From NCBI RefSeq assembly GCF_007743815.1, contig NZ_CP036265.1, forward strand, positions 1,452,501 through 1,516,500: 64,000 nucleotides of DNA, read 5' to 3'. The notes beneath the pieces were generated by a model. It ran no database searches. It worked only from the letters and a program-made list of their open reading frames with translations, and had not been told where the DNA came from. Shown here piece after piece: positions 45,051 to 53,886 of this stretch; position 1 is the first letter of the stretch, and each line of letters opens with the position of its first letter. Source of the DNA: Alienimonas californiensis. Its GTDB lineage: Bacteria > Planctomycetota > Planctomycetia > Planctomycetales > Planctomycetaceae. Made by a program: the position numbers and the translations under genes.

Positions 45051-46499
45051 ATGGCCTCCCTCAGCACCGACGTCGGCGGCAGCCGCCGGGTCCAGTTCAC
45101 CGCCCTCGACCGCCGCCGCAAAGCCGTGCGGCTCGGGAAGGTTTCGAGGGAGGCCGCCGAGCGTGTCCGGGAGATGGTCGGGCGGCTGAACGCGGCCGTC
45201 CGGGCGGGCGAGCCGCCGGACGAAGAGGTCGCCGCCTGGGTCGACGGGCTCGACGACGGCCTGCACGCCAAGCTGGCGGCGACCGGCCTCGTCGTCGCCC
45301 GGGCGCCGTCGACCGTGGGGGCGTTCGCGGACGCCTACGCCGCCTCCCGCACCGACCTCAAGGAACAGACCCGTCAGCACCTCGTCCGCTGCGCGACCGA
45401 CCTGAAGGCGTATTTTGGTCCGGGCCGCCCGCTGCGGTCGGTCACCCCCGGCGACGCGGACGACTACCGGCTTTGCCTCGCGGAGACCCTCGGCCGCAAC
45501 ACCGTCGCCCGGCGGGTCGGCCGCGCGAAGCAGGTGTTCCACGCCGCGGTTCGCAAGGAACTCATCGACCGCAACCCGTTCGCGGGTCAGAAGACCCAGG
45601 TCCGCGGCAACCCCGACAAGTTCCACTTCGTCACCCGCGGGGAGGCCGAGCGGGTGCTCGCCGCCTGCCCGGACGCCCAGTGGCGGCTGATCGTCGCCCT
45701 CGCCCGGTTCGGGGGCCTGCGGTGCGTCTCCGAGCTGCTCCCGCTGACGTGGGAGGACGTGGACTGGGAGCGGAACCGGATGACGGTGCACTCCCCGAAG
45801 ACCGAGCACCACGAGGGCCGAGCGAAACGCACGATCCCGCTGTTCCCGGAGCTGCGGGAACACCTGAAGGCCGCCCGACGCGAGGCGGCCCCGGACTGCT
45901 CGTACGTCGTGACCCACTCCCGGGACCGGGCGGCGAACCTGCGGACGACGTTCCTGCGGATCGTGAAGCGGGCTGGACTCACCCCGTGGCCCAAGCCGTT
46001 CCAGAACATGCGGGCCACCCGGCAGACGGAACTAGCCGCCTCCCACCCGGAGCACGTCGTCTGCGCCTGGATCGGGAACAGTCAGGCGGTCGCCCGGGAG
46101 CACTACCTTCGGGTCACCGACGCCGACTTCGACCGGGCCAGCGACCCCGCCGGCGGGCGGGACGGGGACGAACGCGGCGCAGAAAGCGGCGCATTCGTGG
46201 CGCAGAAACCGGCGCAGCACGGAGCGGCGTCGAGCAGCACGAAAGGACGCGTCGGCGAGAAAATGCCTACGCAGCGGAGCGATTTGCCGGTCGGCGCCGC
46301 CGGGCGCCGCTCCGTGCAAGTCCCATTAAATCCCCGACCAGGATTCGAACCTGGACTAACAGAACCAAAATCTGTGGTGCTACCGTTACACCATCGGGGA
46401 ACGGATCGCCGGGGACTCGGACCGGCGGCCGCTGGGGCGGACGCGGCGGGCGGCGATCGACTCCGCCGCGGCGGGCGCCGCGGGGAGGGCGTACCGTAA
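45051..46499 (+). CDS. Tyrosine recombinase (integrase 2), reading antisense through tRNA-Gln
   Basis: 482 residues, paralogous to integrase 1 over the first 370 (MASLSTDVGGSRRVQFTALD; ARFGGLRCVSELLPL; NMRATRQTELAASHPEHVVC; REHYLRV). After the catalytic Tyr the frame lacks a stop and continues through AESGAFVAQKPAQHGAAS into the complement of tRNA-Gln (PGFEPGLTEPKSVVLPLHH), stopping only at 46497-46499. The last 120 residues are therefore partly host-derived. This is expected if the native stop was left at the other end of the element on integration into the tRNA 3' end. Confidence 0.9.
   Translation: MASLSTDVGGSRRVQFTALDRRRKAVRLGKVSREAAERVREMVGRLNAAVRAGEPPDEEVAAWVDGLDDGLHAKLAATGLVVARAPSTVGAFADAYAASRTDLKEQTRQHLVRCATDLKAYFGPGRPLRSVTPGDADDYRLCLAETLGRNTVARRVGRAKQVFHAAVRKELIDRNPFAGQKTQVRGNPDKFHFVTRGEAERVLAACPDAQWRLIVALARFGGLRCVSELLPLTWEDVDWERNRMTVHSPKTEHHEGRAKRTIPLFPELREHLKAARREAAPDCSYVVTHSRDRAANLRTTFLRIVKRAGLTPWPKPFQNMRATRQTELAASHPEHVVCAWIGNSQAVAREHYLRVTDADFDRASDPAGGRDGDERGAESGAFVAQKPAQHGAASSSTKGRVGEKMPTQRSDLPVGAAGRRSVQVPLNPRPGFEPGLTEPKSVVLPLHHRGTDRRGLGPAAAGADAAGGDRLRRGGRRGEGVP
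46330..46400 (-). tRNA. tRNA-Gln (anticodon TTG)
   Basis: On the minus strand TCCCCGA pairs with TCGGGGA as acceptor stem. The D arm GGTG..CACC, anticodon arm CAGA-TTTTGGT-TCTG (anticodon TTG) and T arm CCAGG-TTCGAAT-CCTGG all fold. CCA is not encoded. Its 3' end faces integrase 2, the standard arrangement of a tRNA attachment site. Confidence 0.96.
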
Positions 46500-46580
46500 A
46501 CCGCGATCCGCGGGGCGGCAAGATGACCGACCCCCGTTCTCCCCCCAAGGTTCGGCCCGCCCGCCCGCAGCGGGTACCCT

Positions 46581-47921
46581 GTGCACGTGTCCGCCCTCCT
46601 CTCCCAACCGCCCCGCCTCGCCGACGACGACCCCCGCGATCCGGCCGCCCCGGACCCGGCCGCCTCGGGACCGGACGCGGCCTCGTTGGGGCTCGCCGTC
46701 GTGCGGACGGCGACGCTGTTTGACAAACGCCCGCTGCGGACCGAGGGCGGCGTGGACCTCGGCCCCGTCACCGTCGCCTATCAGACGCACGGCCGACTTA
46801 ACGCCGCCAAAGACAACGCCGTCTTCATCTGCCACGCCCTCACCGGCGACGCCCACGTCGCCGGCCGGCTCTCCCCCGACGACAAAAAACCCGGCTGGTG
46901 GGACGGCTTCGTCGGCCCCGGCTCGAACTCCTCGGAACCGAACGCCGAACCGCCCGGCCTCGACACCGACCGGCACTTCGTCATCTGCGCCAACGTGCTC
47001 GGCGGGTGCAGCGGCACCACCGGGCCCGGCAGCGTCCGCCCCGGTTCCGGAGAGGGCGACGCCGGGGAACGCTGGGGGCTGCGGTTCCCGTTCGTCACGC
47101 TGGGGGACATCGTCGAGGTCCACGCCGAACTGGTCCGCGAGACGTTCGGCATCGAGCGCCTGAAGGCCGTCATCGGCGGGAGCCTGGGCGGCATGCAGGC
47201 CCTCGAATGGGCGGTGCGGTTCCCCGACCGGGTGGACGCGGCGATCGTGATCGCCAGCGCCGCCTCGCTGGGGCCGCAGGGGATCGGCTTCAACGCCGTT
47301 GGGCGGCGGGCGATCCTGACGGACCCGCACTTCCGCGGCGGGGACTACCACGCGGCGGTCGAACGCGGCGAACCCGGCCCGGACGCCGGCCTGGCGCTGG
47401 CCCGCATGCTGGCCCACATCACCTATCTGTCCGAGGCCAGCATCGAACGGAAGTTCGGCCGCCGGTTGCAGGGCGAACGCCGCGGCAAAGCGTCCGGCAG
47501 GAAGGGCGGCGCCGGCGGGGAGGGCGCCGCCGACTCGGTCGGCTTCAAGCACGACATCGCCGAGGAGGTGCAGTTCCAGATCGAAAGCTATCTGGACTAC
47601 CAGGGCCGACGGTTCACGCAGCGATTCGACGCCAACAGCCTGCTGTACCTGACGCGGGCGATGGACCATTTCGATCTGGCCCGCGGCCGCGGCTCGCTGA
47701 AGGACGCGCTGGCCCGGGCAAAGGCGCGGTTCCTGATCCTCAGCTACACGACCGACTGGCTGTTCCCCACGGCCGGCAGCCGGGAGGTGGTCCGGGCGCT
47801 GCTGGCCGCCGGCGGCGACGCCACCTTCGCCGAACTCGCCAGCCCCTACGGCCACGACGCCTTCCTGATTGAAGAAGAACTGCCCCGGCTGGGCCGCATC
47901 GTCAACGCGTTTCTGGGGTGA
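46581..47921 (+). CDS. metX: Homoserine O-acyltransferase
   Basis: 446 residues from a GTG (another at 46587). Alpha/beta-hydrolase fold with the MetX blocks VTVAYQTHGRLN, CHALTGDAHVAG, GWWDGFVGPG, NVLGGCSGTTGPGS, the nucleophile elbow GGSLGGMQALEWA, the Asp in SYTTDWLFP and the His in SPYGHDAFL. It transfers an acetyl (or succinyl) group to homoserine for methionine synthesis. About 35 N-terminal residues are not conserved, and a short Gly/Lys/Arg-rich insert lies after ERKFGRRL. Its usual partner metW is 5 kb downstream. Confidence 0.95.
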   Translation: MHVSALLSQPPRLADDDPRDPAAPDPAASGPDAASLGLAVVRTATLFDKRPLRTEGGVDLGPVTVAYQTHGRLNAAKDNAVFICHALTGDAHVAGRLSPDDKKPGWWDGFVGPGSNSSEPNAEPPGLDTDRHFVICANVLGGCSGTTGPGSVRPGSGEGDAGERWGLRFPFVTLGDIVEVHAELVRETFGIERLKAVIGGSLGGMQALEWAVRFPDRVDAAIVIASAASLGPQGIGFNAVGRRAILTDPHFRGGDYHAAVERGEPGPDAGLALARMLAHITYLSEASIERKFGRRLQGERRGKASGRKGGAGGEGAADSVGFKHDIAEEVQFQIESYLDYQGRRFTQRFDANSLLYLTRAMDHFDLARGRGSLKDALARAKARFLILSYTTDWLFPTAGSREVVRALLAAGGDATFAELASPYGHDAFLIEEELPRLGRIVNAFLG

Positions 47922-47931
47922 GGGCCTCTTG

Positions 47932-47960
47932 CTCCCCTCTCCCTTGAGGGCGAGGGGGGA
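47932..47960. repeat. REP-like hairpin, short form
   Basis: TCCCCTCTCCCTTGAGGGCG followed by AGGGGGGA: the CCCTCTCCC..GAGGG palindrome seen at 50.5, 53.6 and 54.4 kb. It lies between the convergent metX and M50 genes and may also stop transcription. Confidence 0.75.
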
Positions 47961-47977
47961 CGAGACGCCCGTTCCGC

Positions 47978-50458
47978 TCAGCCCAGATCGAATCGGAATG
48001 TCCGGCGCAGGGCTTCCCAGGCCCGGACCAGCAGGGGGCGGGCGGCGACGCGGATCTTGGCGGTGCCGACGCCGCGGCTGAGCAGACCGGCGGCGGGAGC
48101 GGCCCCGTTCCCCGTTTGGCCGTCCAGGGCGACGCGGACCTCGTAGCTCGTTTCCGCCGGGCGGGCGGCGGAGGGGTCGGCGGGGTCCAGGCCGTCGGCA
48201 GCGGCGGCGGGGCCGGCGGCGAGGGCCACCGCCGTGCCGGCCAGCTCCCGCGGGACGCTCCGCAGCGCCTCCGCGGCCACCTCCGTCACCTCGCCGGTCA
48301 GCACGGCGCCGGGGCGCTGGGCGAACTTCAACCGCACCCGCTGGCCGACCCGCACCCGCTGCACGGCCGCCTCCGGCACCACCAACCGGGCCTCCGCCGG
48401 CACGGGAGCGGTCGCAATCGCCCCCTCCTTCCCGTCGAACCCCGCCGGCGGGCCGAAGGGGTCGACGGGGGCGATCAGGGCGACGAGCGTGCCCGGGGCG
48501 AGGAGGGCGCCGCGGTTGGCGGGGTCCAGCGGGTCGCCGGTCCAGGCGGGCAAGGCGGCGCCGGGGTCGTCGGCCCCCCAGCCGGAGGAGGCGGGCGGCG
48601 CGGGGGTGAGCGGGGGGGGGACGACCGTGCCGGCGAGCGGGGCCCGCAGCGTCAGGCGTTCCCGGTCCTCCTCCCGGCGTCGCAGCTGGGCGGCCAGCGA
48701 CGCCGCCTGCCGGTCCAGCCCCGACAGCCCGGCGGCGGCGGTGGGGTCCTCCAACCGGCGGGCGGCGAGCAGGTCGCGGCGGAGGCGGATCATCTCCAGC
48801 CGGCCGCGCAGCTCGGCGAGTTGGCGGTCCAGTTCGAGGTCCTCCAACACCGCCACCGGCTCGCCCGCCTCGACCGCGGCGCCGGGGGGGAGGGCGTGAA
48901 TCAGCGTCCCGCCGGTGACGGCGAACACCCGGACCGCGTCCGCCGGGCGGAGGGCCGCGGGGGCCTCGACGGTTTCGGGCAGCGGCAGGAAACCGATCAC
49001 CCCCACCAGCCCCGCCAGCGCCAGCGCCGCGGCCAGCACGCGGGTCGGGCGGATCGGCGGGCGGGTCGGGGCGAGGTCGGTTCCCTTCGCCCCCCGCCAG
49101 CCGCCGGCGAGGTCCAGCCCGCCGCGGACGCTCTCCCCCAAGCCCCGGGCGACGGCCAGCAGCGGGGTTCCGACCAGCCCCAGCGCCGCGGCGACGGCCA
49201 TCGCCTCGGCCAGCGGGCGCAGGCCCAGCGGGGTGAGGATCGTGAACAGCAGCCAGGCGATCGCCGCGGTGAGGAACACCCGATAGACCGCCGCCGCCGC
49301 CCCGTAGGCCAGCAGCCAGCGCCGCCGGGCGGGCTCTTCGCCCTCCTCGGAGAGCAATGTCGTCGCGGAGGGCGCGCCGCCTAGCGGCGACGGCCCGCCT
49401 TCCCGAACTGGGGGGGAGGCTGCGTACCGGCCGGGGCGGGGTTGGCCGCGGAACCAGCGGGCGATCGCCTCCCGCCAGGCCTTCTTGGCCTCCTCGGAGA
49501 GGTTCGGAACCTCCAGCAGATCGGCCAGCACGAAGTAGCCGTCGTACCGCAGCAGCGGGTTGCCGTTGAACAGCACGGTGCTGACCGACCCCACCACCGC
49601 GACGTTGAGGCACAGCGTGCGGAACAGCCCCGGCTCCGCCAGCCACCACAACCAGAGGGCCGCCGAGGCGAGGACGACCTCCACCGTCACCCCCGCGGCC
49701 ACCGTGGCGATCCGCTTGCGGCGGTCGGACAGCAGCCAGGCGTCGGAGATGTCGCAGTACAGGCAGGGGGCGAGCACGAGGATCATCACCCCCAGCTCCC
49801 GGCACTCCCCGCCGAAGTGCGTGCAGGTCAGCCCGTGGCCGAGTTCGTGGAGGACCTTCATCGCCCCCATCACGACCAGCAGCCAGATGAGGTTGTCCGC
49901 CGACAGGAACGCCCCCACGTCCGGCAGGGCGGCGAGGATCGCGTCAGCGTTCAGCAGAAACAGCCCCGCGGCGCTGAGGACCAGTGCCGCGGCCGCCAGC
50001 AGCGCCGGCGTGGAGAACAGCGGCCGGACAAGGCGTTCCAGCGGAACCAGCAACGCCGTCGGGTCGACGCCCCGGAACCGGATCGCCAGCAGCGACGCCG
50101 GCCAGCGGGCGACGCGCTTCCACCACCTCGCCCGCGGGGCCCTCGCCACGCCGCCCGTCGGCGCCGTGACCAGCCCGCCGGCCCGGAGCTCCGCGAGGAA
50201 CCCGGCGAGGACCGGCCCGGTCAGCTCCCGCCCCGGGAACAGCCGGGCGAACGCCGCCCGCAGGCCGTCTGCGGTGGCGGTCCCGTCCAGCCGGGAGAGC
50301 ACGGCGAACTCCTCGTCCCGCAGGTGGGAATAGGTGCGGGCCAGCGGGTCCTTGACGACCCAGCGGCGTTCCCCGCGGAAGTACTGCTCGCGGACGACGA
50401 GGTCTTCGCGGCGACGGACCGGCAGCAGCGCGGGACGGCGGGTTGCGACGGCGGACAT
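47978..50458 (-). CDS. Site-2 (M50) metallopeptidase fused to an HlyD-like export domain
   Basis: 826 residues from the ATG at 50458. The N-terminus is PqqD-like (RRWVVKDPLARTYSHLRDEE, LSRLDGTAT). Next come membrane helices with the zinc motif LHELGHGLTC (about 203-207) and CLYCDISDAWLL, typical of M50 peptidases. A second membrane block precedes a C-terminal HlyD/lipoyl-like region: ALPPGAAVEAGEPVAVLEDL, a coiled coil LDRQLAELRGRLEMIRLRRD and LTLRAPLAGTVV. It likely processes or exports a peptide or protein across the inner membrane. Such hybrids are common in planctomycetes; the substrate is unknown. Confidence 0.88.
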   Translation of the reverse strand: MSAVATRRPALLPVRRREDLVVREQYFRGERRWVVKDPLARTYSHLRDEEFAVLSRLDGTATADGLRAAFARLFPGRELTGPVLAGFLAELRAGGLVTAPTGGVARAPRARWWKRVARWPASLLAIRFRGVDPTALLVPLERLVRPLFSTPALLAAAALVLSAAGLFLLNADAILAALPDVGAFLSADNLIWLLVVMGAMKVLHELGHGLTCTHFGGECRELGVMILVLAPCLYCDISDAWLLSDRRKRIATVAAGVTVEVVLASAALWLWWLAEPGLFRTLCLNVAVVGSVSTVLFNGNPLLRYDGYFVLADLLEVPNLSEEAKKAWREAIARWFRGQPRPGRYAASPPVREGGPSPLGGAPSATTLLSEEGEEPARRRWLLAYGAAAAVYRVFLTAAIAWLLFTILTPLGLRPLAEAMAVAAALGLVGTPLLAVARGLGESVRGGLDLAGGWRGAKGTDLAPTRPPIRPTRVLAAALALAGLVGVIGFLPLPETVEAPAALRPADAVRVFAVTGGTLIHALPPGAAVEAGEPVAVLEDLELDRQLAELRGRLEMIRLRRDLLAARRLEDPTAAAGLSGLDRQAASLAAQLRRREEDRERLTLRAPLAGTVVPPPLTPAPPASSGWGADDPGAALPAWTGDPLDPANRGALLAPGTLVALIAPVDPFGPPAGFDGKEGAIATAPVPAEARLVVPEAAVQRVRVGQRVRLKFAQRPGAVLTGEVTEVAAEALRSVPRELAGTAVALAAGPAAAADGLDPADPSAARPAETSYEVRVALDGQTGNGAAPAAGLLSRGVGTAKIRVAARPLLVRAWEALRRTFRFDLG

Positions 50459-50535
50459 GCGTGCTGATCGTCCGACGTGACGACGCAAACACAACGCCGC
50501 CCGCGACTGAACCGGACGGCGACCCGACGCTCTTT

Positions 50536-50711
50536 CCCCCCTCTCCCTTGAGGGAGAGGGGCCGGGGGTGAGGGTGACGCACGGTTCACACGCACCCGGT
50601 CTCCGCAGTGACGAACCGGTCGACGGGCGAGCAGGCGGACGGTGAACGGCACTCGGGCGTCGCTCCCCCCTCACCCCCGACCCCTCTCCCCCAAAAGGGG
50701 GAGAGGGGAGA
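50536..50711. repeat. REPIN-like doublet A (176 bp)
   Basis: A REP unit (CCCTCTCCCTTGAGGGAGAG, then GGGCCGGGGGTGAGGGTG and a tail with ACGGTTCACACGC) faces an inverted unit (CCCCTCACCCCCGACCCC, CTCTCCCCCAAAAGGGGGAG). It lies between the divergent M50 and SRAP genes. Total length equals that of the doublet at 54357-54532. Confidence 0.8.
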
Positions 50712-50759
50712 ACCGTGGCCGGCCGGGCCTCCGCGTTCCGACGCCGCTACACTCCCGCC

Positions 50760-51464
50760 ATGTGCGGACGATTCGTTTTACTCAACCCGCCGGCGGAGAT
50801 CGTCCGGCAGTTCGACCTCCCCCCGGAACTGGCCGGCGCGCCCCCGCTGGCGGACTGGGAGGCGCGCTACAACGTCGCCCCCACCCAGCCGGTCCCGGTG
50901 GTGCGGGTCGCCGGAGAACACGACGAGCGCACCTGCGACGTCCTCCGCTGGGGGCTGATCCCCAGTTGGGCGAAGGACAAGTCGATCGGCAGCCGGCTGA
51001 TCAACGCCCGCAGCGAGACCGCCGCGACCAAGCCCAGCTTCCGCAGCGCCTACGCCCAGCGCCGCTGCCTCGTCCCGGCCAGCGGCTTCTACGAATGGTC
51101 GAAGCCGGAGGACGGCTCCGCCAAGGTGCCGCACTACTTCTCCCCCGACAGCGACGCCCCCTTCGGCTTCGCCGGCCTGTGGGAACGCTGGGAGAAGGGC
51201 GGCGCCGAGCCCGTCGAGACCTTCACCCTGCTCACCGGCGAGGCCTACCCCGCCGTCGCCCCGGTGCACGGTCGCAGCCCGCTGATCGTCCCGCCGGACC
51301 TCTACGCCGCCTGGCTCGACCCGGACCTGACCGACCCCAACGGCGTAGCCAAGCTGCTCCGCGAAGCCCAAGCCCGCGGCGGCGAGGCATTGCAGGCGCG
51401 GCCCGTGTCGACCGCGGTGAACAGCCCGGCGCACGACGGGCCGGAGCTGATTGAGGCGGCGTAG
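50760..51464 (+). CDS. SRAP protein of the YedK/HMCES family (abasic-site shield)
   Basis: 234 residues beginning MCGRFVL, with catalytic Cys2. Conserved blocks: ARYNVAPTQPVPVVR, RWGLIPSWAKD, INARSETAATKPSF (Asn), RCLVPASGFYEW (Glu), FAGLWERW and PVHGRSPLIVP (the active-site His; the usual HxRMP is altered to HGRSP). It forms a thiazolidine crosslink to abasic sites in single-stranded DNA. The ATG at 50760 leaves Cys at position 2, as required. Confidence 0.95.
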   Translation: MCGRFVLLNPPAEIVRQFDLPPELAGAPPLADWEARYNVAPTQPVPVVRVAGEHDERTCDVLRWGLIPSWAKDKSIGSRLINARSETAATKPSFRSAYAQRRCLVPASGFYEWSKPEDGSAKVPHYFSPDSDAPFGFAGLWERWEKGGAEPVETFTLLTGEAYPAVAPVHGRSPLIVPPDLYAAWLDPDLTDPNGVAKLLREAQARGGEALQARPVSTAVNSPAHDGPELIEAA

Positions 51465-51559
51465 GGGAAGCTCCAAGACCAAGAAATCAAGAACCAAATT
51501 GAGTTCGCCCCGCTTGCCGTCCCTTTTTGGTTCTTGATTTCTTGAGCATTGAAGCTCCC
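51465..51559. repeat. AT-rich inverted repeat across the permease start
   Basis: AAGAAATCAAGAACCAAA (51481-51498) is perfectly inverted at 51526-51543, and imperfect pairing extends outward to GGGGAAGCTCC/GAAGCTCCCC. It starts at the SRAP stop and is far more AT-rich than its surroundings. It could be a bidirectional terminator or a miniature palindromic insertion. Confidence 0.8.
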
Positions 51560-52840
51560 CGACTGTCCCGCACCGTCGGCGTGCCGGGGGCGGTGCTGTT
51601 GGGGCTCGGCTCGATGCTGGGGACCGGGGTGTTCGTCGGGGTGGCGCTGGCCGCCGACGTCGCCGGGCCGGCGGTGGTGCCGGCGACGCTCGCCGCGGCG
51701 GCGCTGGCGCTCTGCAACGCCCTGAGCAGCGCCCAACTCGCCGCGGCCCACCCGGTCAGCGGCGGCACCTACGAGTACGGCCACCGCCTGCTGGGTTACC
51801 GCGGCTGGCCGGGGTTTCTCGCCGGCTGGCTGTTCCTCGGGGCGAAGGGGGCCAGCGCCGCGACCGCCGCGGTGGGGCTTGTCGGCTACCTGCTGGCGTT
51901 CGTGCCGGGGGCGGGCGACTGGTGGGTCGGAACGGGCGCCGCCCTGTTCGTCCTGGCGATGACGGCGTTCGTCGCGGGCGGGCTGCGGCGGTCGAACTGG
52001 GGGAACGCGGCGTTGGTGACCGTCGCGGCGACGGGGCTGTTGTACTTTCTGCTGGAAGCGTCACGGGGCCGATCGACGGCGCCCTCCGACCTGTTACAGG
52101 TTCGCCCGACGCTCCGCGGCTTTCTCGAGGCCGCCGCGTTGATGTTCGTCGCTTTCGCCGGGTATGGCCGGCTGGCGACGCTGGGCGAGGAGGTGAAAGA
52201 CCCGACCCGCAGCATCCCGAAGGCCGTGATGATCACGATCGGGGTGACGGCCGTGCTGTACGTGCTGGTCGCGTGGGGAACGGACCATCTGCTTCAGCTC
52301 GTGCCGCTCGGCTCGGCGCCGGCGGTGGGCGGTCCCCTCGCAGAACTGGTCCGGCGGGTCGCCCCGGAAGACGGCGCCCTGGGCCCCGCCCTCGTCACCG
52401 CCGGGGCGTTTGCGGCCCTCGGCGGGTCGCTGCTCAATCTCCTCCTCGGCCTGTCCCGGGTGCTGTTGGCGATGGCTCGGCGGGGGGAGATGCCGCCGTG
52501 GTTCGCCGCCGTGTCGAACGATTCTCCCCGCAGGGCCGTGTGGGCGGTGGGGTTGGCCGTCGCGGCGGGGGCGGCGTGCGGGAGCGTGAAACTGGCCTGG
52601 AGCGTCTCCGCCTGTGCCGTGCTGCTGTACTACGGCCTGACGAACGCCGCCGCGCTGCGGCTGCCGGCCGAGCAGCGCCGCTATCCGCGGGCGATCGCGT
52701 GGGTCGGGCTGGTCGGGTGTGCGAGTCTGGCGTGGTTCGTCACGCCGGTCGCCGCGGCGATCGTGGGCGGCTGGTTGCTGGCGGGCGTCGCCTGGCGGGC
52801 GATGATGAGAGGGCGAACGTCGCCCGGACGCGCCGCCTAA
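51542..52840 (+). CDS. APC-type amino acid permease
   Basis: About 432 residues with some 12 membrane helices. The first helix has the APC pattern VPGAVLLGLGSMLGTGVFVG; the next blocks are SSAQLAAAHPVSGGTYEYG and FVAFAGYGRLATLGEEVKDP, the conserved motif of the amino acid/polyamine family. It imports an unidentified amino acid. No ATG precedes the first helix. I take TTG 51542; TTG 51527 and GTG 51579 are alternatives, and the start lies inside the inverted repeat. This may mean that the repeat replaced the native start region. Confidence 0.88.
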   Translation: MSIEAPRLSRTVGVPGAVLLGLGSMLGTGVFVGVALAADVAGPAVVPATLAAAALALCNALSSAQLAAAHPVSGGTYEYGHRLLGYRGWPGFLAGWLFLGAKGASAATAAVGLVGYLLAFVPGAGDWWVGTGAALFVLAMTAFVAGGLRRSNWGNAALVTVAATGLLYFLLEASRGRSTAPSDLLQVRPTLRGFLEAAALMFVAFAGYGRLATLGEEVKDPTRSIPKAVMITIGVTAVLYVLVAWGTDHLLQLVPLGSAPAVGGPLAELVRRVAPEDGALGPALVTAGAFAALGGSLLNLLLGLSRVLLAMARRGEMPPWFAAVSNDSPRRAVWAVGLAVAAGAACGSVKLAWSVSACAVLLYYGLTNAAALRLPAEQRRYPRAIAWVGLVGCASLAWFVTPVAAAIVGGWLLAGVAWRAMMRGRTSPGRAA

Positions 52841-52916
52841 CGGCGACGGCGAACCGGGGCGGTCGCTCCCCCGCCTCGCACCTTCCCCCTTCCGCCCTCC
52901 CCCTTCCGCCCTCGCA

Positions 52917-53549
52917 ATGCGTCGCCGGTTCGCCCCGCCGGATCCCGCCGTCGAACTGACGGACCGGCTGATCTCGCAGCAGATCGCGCCTGGCAGTCGG
53001 GTGCTGGACCTCGGTTGCGGGGACGGGCGATTGCTGGCGAACCTCCGCGACGGCGCCGGTTGCCGGGTGGTCGGCGTGGAACTGAACGAAGACGCCTTCA
53101 CCGAGGCCGTCGGCCGTCGGGTGCCGGTGTTGCGGCTGGACCTGGACGACGGCCTGCCGGACCTGCCGGACGGCGGGTTCGACGTGGCGGTGCTCTCCCA
53201 GACGCTCCAGCAGGTCAAGCAGCCGCACCGGGTGCTGCAGGAGATGCTGCGGATCGCCCCGCGGGCGGTGATCGTGGTGCCGAACTTCGGTCACTGGCGG
53301 GTGCGGGCCCAGTTGCTGTTCGGCGGCCGGGCCCCCGTCACCAACGCCCTGCCGCACGCCTGGTACGACACGCCGAATCTCCACGTGATGACGCTGCGGG
53401 ACATGCGCGATTTGGCCGACGACCTCGGCGTGACGATCGCCGCCGAGCAACCCATCCGGGCCGGCCGGGCCGCCGACCGGCTCGTCTGGCCGAACCTGCG
53501 GGCCGACAGCGTGCTGTTCGTGCTGGAACGCGGCGGGGCGGAGCGGTGA
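52917..53549 (+). CDS. metW: MetW, methionine biosynthesis methyltransferase-like protein
   Basis: 210 residues. Class I methyltransferase fold with SAM loop VLDLGCGDGRLL, acidic end VVGVELNED, and MetW-specific blocks FDVAVLSQTLQQVKQPHRVL, VVPNFGHWRVRAQLLF, PHAWYDTPNLHVMTLRDM. In many bacteria MetW is encoded next to MetX and is needed for homoserine acylation. Here it is 5 kb away on the same strand, with four unrelated genes... three genes and repeats between. Confidence 0.94.
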   Translation: MRRRFAPPDPAVELTDRLISQQIAPGSRVLDLGCGDGRLLANLRDGAGCRVVGVELNEDAFTEAVGRRVPVLRLDLDDGLPDLPDGGFDVAVLSQTLQQVKQPHRVLQEMLRIAPRAVIVVPNFGHWRVRAQLLFGGRAPVTNALPHAWYDTPNLHVMTLRDMRDLADDLGVTIAAEQPIRAGRAADRLVWPNLRADSVLFVLERGGAER

Positions 53550-53562
53550 CGCGGCTCCCGTT

Positions 53563-53640
53563 CCCCCCTCTCCCTTGAGGGAGAGGGGCCGGGGGTGAGG
53601 GTAAGCGCACGGTTCGCACGCCCCCGCTCTCTGCGGTGAG
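53563..53640. repeat. REP-like unit with tail
   Basis: CCCTCTCCCTTGAGGGAGAG, GGGCCGGGGGTGAGGGTAAG and tail GCGCACGGTTCGCACGC. It closely matches the left units of the two doublets but has no facing partner. The following 53641-53886 shows no gene. Confidence 0.8.
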
Positions 53641-53886
53641 GCGCCCGCCGCTTGCGGTTTCGCGGGTGACGAACGCTTTCCGGCCCCGCGAAGCCGCAAG
53701 CAATCGCTCGAAACCGCGGAGCCGACCGGGAACCCTCCAGGGCCGCCCAAAACGCCCCGCGGCCCGTTCTCAAACATTTCCCCCCGTCCTCCGCACAGCG
53801 GGCGAACCGCTCTTGAGGCCCCGCCGCGGCGTGGGACGATCCGGGCTCTTCACTGTTCACACGAACACCCACTGAGCCCCGCTGCC

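Noticed and set aside
1..46330. A left attachment site repeating the tRNA-Gln 3' end.
   Set aside because: I found no convincing copy by eye; it is either outside the window or too diverged.
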